DNA of 10,037 nucleotides from JBOGEB01 sp050743125 (lineage in GTDB: Bacteria > Actinomycetota > Nitriliruptoria > Euzebyales > Egibacteraceae): assembly GCA_050743125.1 (NCBI GenBank), contig JBOGEB010000160.1, forward strand, positions 1-10,037. The letters run 5' to 3'. Below, piece by piece: positions 6,542 to 10,037 of the stretch. A model generated the notes under the pieces. That model was not told where the DNA came from and did no database searches. It saw only the letters and a program-made list of their open reading frames with translations. Position 1 is the stretch's first letter, and the number at the start of each line of letters is the position of its first letter. The position numbers were made by a program, and so were the translations under genes.

Positions 6542-7753
6542 ATGAAACACGACGCGACGATCGGCGAGCGGATCGCCCACTACCGCCGTCGGCGCGGGCT
6601 GACGCAGCAGGTCTGCGGGAACCTCGTCGGCCGCTCCGAAAGCTGGATGTCGCAGGTCGAGCGCGGGTTGATCCAAGTGGACGGTGTCGCGGCAGTGCTC
6701 AGGCTCGCGGTGGTGCTCAAGGTTGACCTGGCCAAGCTGCTCGGCCCCGCGCTCGACCTGCCGCCCAACGGCGGGAGCCACGACGACCTGCCACGTGGAG
6801 TGCCGGCCGTCAGCCGGGCGATCATCTACCCGGACCGGTTCGCCCGCATGGCCTTCGGCGGGCCGGTGGACCTCGACGACCTCGCTGCCCGCGTCGAGCG
6901 CGCCCGGCGGGCTCGTAGGGCCAGTCGTCTCACCGAGCTCGCGATGGTGCTGCCCGATCTCATCGTGGCGGCCCGCATCGCCACCCAGGACAGCCCTGGC
7001 TCCGCTCGAGCGTGGGGGCTGTTGTCCCACGGTTACCGCCTCGCGGGATCGCTGCTGCGCCAGTTCGGCGAGTGCCACCTGTCCTGGGTCGCTGCCGAGC
7101 GGGCGGTGGCTGCCGCTGAGCGGGCCGACGACGAGGTGCTCATGGCTTTGGGCGCGTGGAATCTGGGGTCCGCACTGTTCGCAGTTGCCGGGCACCAGGA
7201 CGCCGCCGACATCGTGGTTCAGGACGCCGCTTCTCTGCTGGAGGTCGGGATCGGCGCGGCTTTGCCGGAGCGGGTGGCGGTCTTCGGGGAGCTACGGCTG
7301 GCTACGGGTGTTCTGACTGCGACCGCGAACGACGTGGCGGCCTCCCGCGAGGCGATTCGCGACGCCGCTCGTGTGGCGGAGCTGCTGCCTGAGGGGCACA
7401 TCGATCCGTGGACCGCGTTCTGCCCGACGGAGGTCGCGTTCAGCGACATCCAGGTCTGGGTGGAGCTTGGGGATCCGGTCGAGGCGTTGCGGGTCGCCGA
7501 CCGGACGGACTTCGACGCGCTGCCGTTGCCACAGCGCCAGGCCCGCGCCTGGGCCCGCGTGGCCCAGGCGCACGGGCTGCGCCGCAAGGACGGTCCGGCA
7601 GCCGCGAGCCTTCTGGAGGCCGAGCGGATCGCGCCCGAGGAGGTCCGCTACAACCGCTCGGTCCGTGAGCTGGTGGGGGTGTTGCTGCGGCGGGAGCGCA
7701 AGTCCGCGACCCCTGGGCTGCGAGCGCTGGCGCGGCGGATCGGCGTCGAATAG
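6542..7753 (+). CDS. Xre-family regulator with long helical (TPR-like) C-terminus (unit 1)
   Basis: The protein has 403 residues from ATG 6542, six bases after AAGGAGG (6529-6535). Residues ~7-68 are a classical Xre helix-turn-helix: TIGERIAHYRRRRGLTQQVCGNLVGRSESWMSQVERG followed by VAAVLRLAVVLKVDLAKLLG. The rest is Ala- and Leu-rich and helical with repeat-like segments such as SWVAAERAVAAAERADDE and ASREAIRDAARVAELLPEG, consistent with TPR-type repeats of actinobacterial regulators. It is divergent from the MazG-like gene and is probably an autoregulator of the pair; ligand and targets are unknown. The second-unit paralogue is nearly identical over the DNA-binding region and the last ~70 residues but clearly diverged in between. 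Confidence 0.88.
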   Translation: MKHDATIGERIAHYRRRRGLTQQVCGNLVGRSESWMSQVERGLIQVDGVAAVLRLAVVLKVDLAKLLGPALDLPPNGGSHDDLPRGVPAVSRAIIYPDRFARMAFGGPVDLDDLAARVERARRARRASRLTELAMVLPDLIVAARIATQDSPGSARAWGLLSHGYRLAGSLLRQFGECHLSWVAAERAVAAAERADDEVLMALGAWNLGSALFAVAGHQDAADIVVQDAASLLEVGIGAALPERVAVFGELRLATGVLTATANDVAASREAIRDAARVAELLPEGHIDPWTAFCPTEVAFSDIQVWVELGDPVEALRVADRTDFDALPLPQRQARAWARVAQAHGLRRKDGPAAASLLEAERIAPEEVRYNRSVRELVGVLLRRERKSATPGLRALARRIGVE

Positions 7754-7756
7754 GCC

Positions 7757-7778
7757 ACCCGCAGATTCCTCTGCGGGT
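7757..7778 (+). terminator. Stem-loop after Xre regulator, unit 1
   Basis: A 9-bp perfect stem (ACCCGCAGA/TCTGCGGGT) with a TTCC loop begins four bases after the regulator stop and is followed by CGTTTGC, a weak T-run. This looks like an intrinsic terminator. The second unit diverges at exactly this point and lacks it. The remaining bases to 7860 contain no gene I can recognise. Confidence 0.75.
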
Positions 7779-7860
7779 CGTTTGCGCTCGAGATGGCGGA
7801 GGTCAGCGGCTCGTAGCGCCTGACGTCCCCGGTGCGCTACGCGCCCGGCGTCGTCTGCGG

Positions 7861-8067
7861 TCACTGTCGGTCGTCACCTGAGCACGTGCAGGGGCTTGTG
7901 GCACAACGGGGGCAGCCGTCGGCGTAGCGCATTGCCGCCCTGGCGAGGTCCACCCCGGCCTGGTCCGCGAGCGAGGCCAGCCACGCGAGCACGTCCGCGA
8001 ACTCCCGCGCCCGGTCCCGCGCGCCGTACAGCGTGCGCATCTGCCGCTGGAACGTAGCGAGGTCCAC
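7861..8067 (-). pseudogene. MazG-like gene, unit 2, with internal 90-bp in-frame deletion
   Basis: The reading frame is still open (68 residues, GTG 8067 to TGA 7861), and it matches the unit-1 protein at both ends. Thirty residues between RDRAR and EFADVL are missing, including the whole EExxE metal-binding motif. Only EFAD and the Cys cluster CPRCATSPCTC remain, so pyrophosphohydrolase activity is not expected. In unit 1 the segment is bracketed by CCCGCTCCCGGTCC (6288-6301) and CCCGCGCCCGGTCC (6378-6391), exactly 90 bp apart, a good substrate for deletion by slippage. The C-terminal tail also differs (SGDDRQ against EDRR). It could still encode a small folded remnant, but I regard it as a degraded copy. 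Confidence 0.8.
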
Positions 8068-8167
8068 AATCCGGGGACTCTACGAGGTCACGCCTCCACG
8101 GCCGCGGCCGCGTTGGTATGCACGGTTCGCTACGCTGACCACGACCCCGACGAAGGCAGGCAGAGGT
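8068..8167. promoter_or_regulatory. Divergent promoter of MazG-like/Xre pair, unit 2
   Basis: It has the same 100-bp length as in unit 1. The region up to TACGCT (8131-8136) is nearly identical to unit 1, including ACTCTA (8077-8082; TAGAGT on the minus strand). The following untranslated leader and ribosome binding site are unrelated to unit 1. Preservation of the shared part although the MazG copy is broken suggests it still serves the regulator. Confidence 0.5.
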
Positions 8168-9376
8168 ATGGAGGAAGACCAGACGATCGGCGAGCGGATC
8201 GCCTACTACCGCCGTCGGCGCGGGCTGACGCAGGAGGTCTGCGGGAACCTGGTCGGCCGTTCCGAAAGCTGGATGTCGCAGGTCGAGCGCGGGTTGATCC
8301 AAGTGGACGGTGTCGCGGCAGTGCTCAGGCTCGCGGTGGTGCTCAAGGTCGACCTGGCCAAGCTGCTCGGCCCCGCGCTCGACCTGCCGCCCAACGGCGG
8401 GAGCCACGACGACCTGCCACGCGGAGTGCCGGCGGTGCGCCGCGCGATCGTCTCCCCGGACCGGGGCCTCCCCGTGATCGTGGGCGAGCAGGTGGACCTC
8501 GACGACCTCGCCGCCCGCGTCGAGCGGGCGCGGCGGGCTCGCTGGGCCGGCCGTTACACCGAGCTGGCGATGGTGCTGCCCGATCTGCTCGGCGCGGCCC
8601 GGATCGCCACGCAAGACAGCGCCGATCCCCGCCGGGCGTGGCAGCTGCTCGTCTACTGCTATCTGCTCGCGCACTTCCTGCTCGGCCAGTTGGGCGAGTA
8701 CGACCTGTCCTGGATGGCCGCCGACCGCGCGGTGGCGGCGGCTGACCGCGCCGACGACGAGCTGCTCGTGGGCTCGAGCATGTGGCGGCTGGGCTACGCG
8801 CTCCTGGAGGTCGGCCACCTGGACATAGGTGTGAAGCTCACCGAAGACACGGCGTCGCTCCTGGAGGTCGGCCTGCACAACGCCCGCCCGGAGCAGGTGG
8901 CGATGTTCGGGGCATTGCGGATCTCCGCGGGGATCATGGCGGCGATCAACAGCGATGCGGCGGCTTCCCGTGAGGCGTTCCGCGACGCCGCGCGCGTCGC
9001 GGAGCTGCTGCCCGGCGGGTACGTCGATCCGTGGACCACGTTCTGCCCGACGAACGTCGCGATCAACGACATCGTGGCCTGGGTCGAGATCGGCGACCCG
9101 GTCGAGGCGCTGCGGGTCGCCGACCGGACGGACTTCGACGCGCTGCCGTTGCCGCAGCGGCAGGCGCGCGCCTGGATCCGTGTGGCCCAGGCGCACGGGC
9201 TGCGCCGCAAGGACGGTCCGGCAGCCGCGAGCCTGCTGGAGGCCGAGCGGATCGCGCCCGAGGAGGTGCGCTACAACCGCTGGGTCCACGAGCTGGTGGG
9301 GGTGTTGCTGGCGCGGGAGCGCAAGTCCGCGACCCCCGGGCTGCGAGCGCTGGCGCGGCGGATCGGCGTCGAATAG
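8168..9376 (+). CDS. Xre-family regulator with long helical (TPR-like) C-terminus (unit 2)
   Basis: The protein has 402 residues from ATG 8168. The likely ribosome binding site is AAGGCAGG (8153-8160), seven bases upstream and weaker than that of unit 1. The helix-turn-helix (residues ~6-68) differs from the paralogue at only two positions (Tyr13 for His, Glu23 for Gln), so both should recognise the same DNA site. Residues ~92-330 are diverged but keep the helical repeat pattern (SWMAADRAVAAADRADDE, ASREAFRDAARVAELLPGG). The last ~70 residues are again almost identical. The paralogues may compete for a shared operator while sensing different signals, or one may be the older version partly overwritten by gene conversion. 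No terminator like that of unit 1 follows; the palindrome at 9407 may serve instead. Confidence 0.88.
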   Translation: MEEDQTIGERIAYYRRRRGLTQEVCGNLVGRSESWMSQVERGLIQVDGVAAVLRLAVVLKVDLAKLLGPALDLPPNGGSHDDLPRGVPAVRRAIVSPDRGLPVIVGEQVDLDDLAARVERARRARWAGRYTELAMVLPDLLGAARIATQDSADPRRAWQLLVYCYLLAHFLLGQLGEYDLSWMAADRAVAAADRADDELLVGSSMWRLGYALLEVGHLDIGVKLTEDTASLLEVGLHNARPEQVAMFGALRISAGIMAAINSDAAASREAFRDAARVAELLPGGYVDPWTTFCPTNVAINDIVAWVEIGDPVEALRVADRTDFDALPLPQRQARAWIRVAQAHGLRRKDGPAAASLLEAERIAPEEVRYNRWVHELVGVLLARERKSATPGLRALARRIGVE

Positions 9377-9406
9377 GCCAGCCGCTGTTGAGAATCGCCT
9401 GTCGAG

Positions 9407-9454
9407 CTTGTGGCCAGGATTCGTCACGCATGCGTGACGAATCCTGGCCACAAG
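9407..9454. repeat. Perfect 48-bp palindrome
   Basis: Two 24-base arms meet with no spacer: 9407-9430 starts CTTGTGGCCAGGATTCG and 9431-9454 ends CGAATCCTGGCCACAAG. It lies 30 bp past the second Xre regulator and exactly where vapC homology stops, on the converging side. It could act as a bidirectional terminator, or mark a recombination or small mobile-element junction. Perfect symmetry is seen; the origin is unknown. Confidence 0.93.
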
Positions 9455-9828
9455 GACGGTCCTGATCCACTCGCTGCCGGACTCGATGGCCAGCGCGGCG
9501 AGGTAGGCGTCCGGGACGAGGTTGCCCTTGGCTCCGGCTCGCAGAGCGAGGTGAACAGCCCCCAGTGGCGCAGTCCAGGCCGGACCTCGACCCGGTTGGG
9601 TCGGGCGCGGAGTTCTCGGACGAACGCAAGCGCGGTCGGCAGCGGGGTGGGGACCTCAAAGATTCGTGGGTCGGTGACGACCCGGAGGAACCCGCTGAGG
9701 ACGAGATCGGCGACGCCGAACGCCTGCTCGGCGTTGGCGACGCCGGTCAGCCAGTCGGCGATGGGTTGATGCTCGGGCCGCTCTGACCGGTGCGCGTAGA
9801 CCAGGATGTTGACGTCAAGTGAGGGCAT
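9455..9828 (-). pseudogene. vapC: vapC PIN-domain toxin, frameshifted and 3'-truncated
   Basis: From ATG 9828 the product begins MPSLDVNILVYAHR, with the first catalytic Asp (Asp5) of PIN-domain RNases, and continues ADLVLSGFLRVVTDPRIF and RHWGLFTSLCE as in VapC toxins. Near 9536-9538 the frame breaks. Adding one base there (GAG-CC to GAG-GCC) restores the family ending GAKGNLVPDAYLAALAIES in another frame, so a one-base deletion is the simplest cause. The homology then stops at the palindrome boundary, before the segment with the last catalytic acids (TTDRDFARF-like). The product cannot be an active ribonuclease. Its start overlaps the vapB stop by 14 bases, the usual antitoxin-toxin coupling. 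Confidence 0.88.
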
Positions 9829-10037
9829 CGTGGTCCATCAGGTCGAGCAGCGCAGCCGAGTCGTCCAAGTCGACGCCTATGCGCAGGCCGCCCTCACCAA
9901 ACGTGACGAGACGAAACGGAGCTTCGGCTTGGGGCTCCCGGCGGGCGAGCACCTCGCGCACCGCGTCCTCGATCACGCTGGTAAGCGTCGTTCCCCGTGA
10001 GGCCACGTACTCCTTCGCGGCGCGCAGGAGGTGATCG
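9815..10037 (-). CDS. vapB: VapB-type ribbon-helix-helix antitoxin (partial, 5' end outside window)
   Basis: The last 73 residues are visible and the start lies beyond the right edge. The window-end part reads DHLLRAAKEYVASRGTTLT, then SVIEDAVREVLARRE, the helix-turn of a ribbon-helix-helix DNA-binding domain. The C-terminal tail FGEGGLRIGVDLDDSAALLDLMD is acidic and is the sort that wraps and inhibits the toxin. VapB binds its own promoter and neutralises VapC. With vapC broken, this antitoxin has no local toxin and may persist as a repressor or be on its way to loss. A GTG at 10006 is in frame but cuts the DNA-binding domain, so it is not the start. Confidence 0.88.
   Translation of the reverse strand, partial: DHLLRAAKEYVASRGTTLTSVIEDAVREVLARREPQAEAPFRLVTFGEGGLRIGVDLDDSAALLDLMDHDALT

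Larger units (their letters stand above)
6167..7757. repeat. Tandem duplication, unit 1 (MazG-like plus Xre regulator)
   Basis: This unit matches 7883-9380 in direct orientation. The match begins at CACGTGCAGGGGCTTGTGGC and ends at GAATAGGCCA just after the regulator stop. The 93-bp length difference equals a 90-bp deletion in the second MazG gene plus one codon in the regulator. Confidence 0.93.
7883..9380. repeat. Tandem duplication, unit 2 (degraded MazG-like plus Xre regulator)
   Basis: This is the direct repeat of 6167-7757, separated from it by 125 bp. Similarity is very high in the promoter region, the helix-turn-helix coding part and the 3' end of the regulator, and lower in the middle. 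Confidence 0.93.

Noticed and set aside
7874..9451. 525-codon open frame on the minus strand across the second repeat unit
   Set aside because: It is antisense to the clear Xre regulator, has the low-complexity His/Arg/Gly-rich composition of a GC-rich shadow frame, and resembles no family.

Overview
The window is high-GC DNA with GTG starts, strong GGAGG-type ribosome binding sites and actinobacterial gene families, so it comes from an actinomycete (Pseudonocardiales, Streptosporangiales or Streptomyces-like; the genus cannot be fixed from this sequence). It is an accessory region: a peptide natural-product cluster, Xre-type regulators, a tandem gene duplication and the remains of a toxin-antitoxin pair.

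Left part (about 1-3790, minus strand): a compact class II lasso-peptide operon, read from right to left. A 39-codon precursor gene (3654-3773) encodes a leader with the Y-x-x-P...G...T(-2) lasso signature and a predicted 15-residue core, GKYAEDSADQGKYFE, suited to a Gly1-Asp9 ring. It is followed by a strong hairpin, the asparagine-synthetase-like lasso cyclase (1758-3575), the PqqD-like leader-binding protein B1 (1457-1765), and one gene (108-1448) that joins the first half of a B2 leader peptidase in frame to a protein-isoaspartate O-methyltransferase-like (PIMT) enzyme. PIMT partners are known to turn an Asp of a lasso ring into an aspartimide, and Asp6-Ser7 of the core is the likely site. 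The B2 half keeps its Cys but has lost the region that normally carries the catalytic His and Asp. The cluster is therefore either an unusual fusion or is decaying at leader removal. No transporter gene lies in the window.

Middle (3774-6014): a divergently transcribed Xre-family regulator with a beta-rich C-terminal domain (3986-5104) shares a 212-bp intergenic region with the lasso operon and may control it. It converges on a PLP-dependent ACC deaminase/D-cysteine desulfhydrase-like enzyme (5121-5987, minus).

Right part (6151-9380): a direct tandem duplication of about 1.5 kb. Each unit holds a small MazG-like gene (minus) and a divergent Xre-family regulator with a long helical C-terminal part (plus), separated by a conserved 100-bp region. 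Unit 1 looks intact. In unit 2 the MazG gene has lost exactly 90 bp between short direct repeats, which removes its EExxE metal-binding motif. The two regulators are mosaic: nearly identical at the DNA-binding end and the C-terminus, diverged in between.

Right edge (9407-10037): a perfect 48-bp palindrome, then a vapC PIN-toxin pseudogene (one-base frameshift plus loss of the 3' end at the palindrome) and the 3' portion of its vapB antitoxin, which runs off the window.
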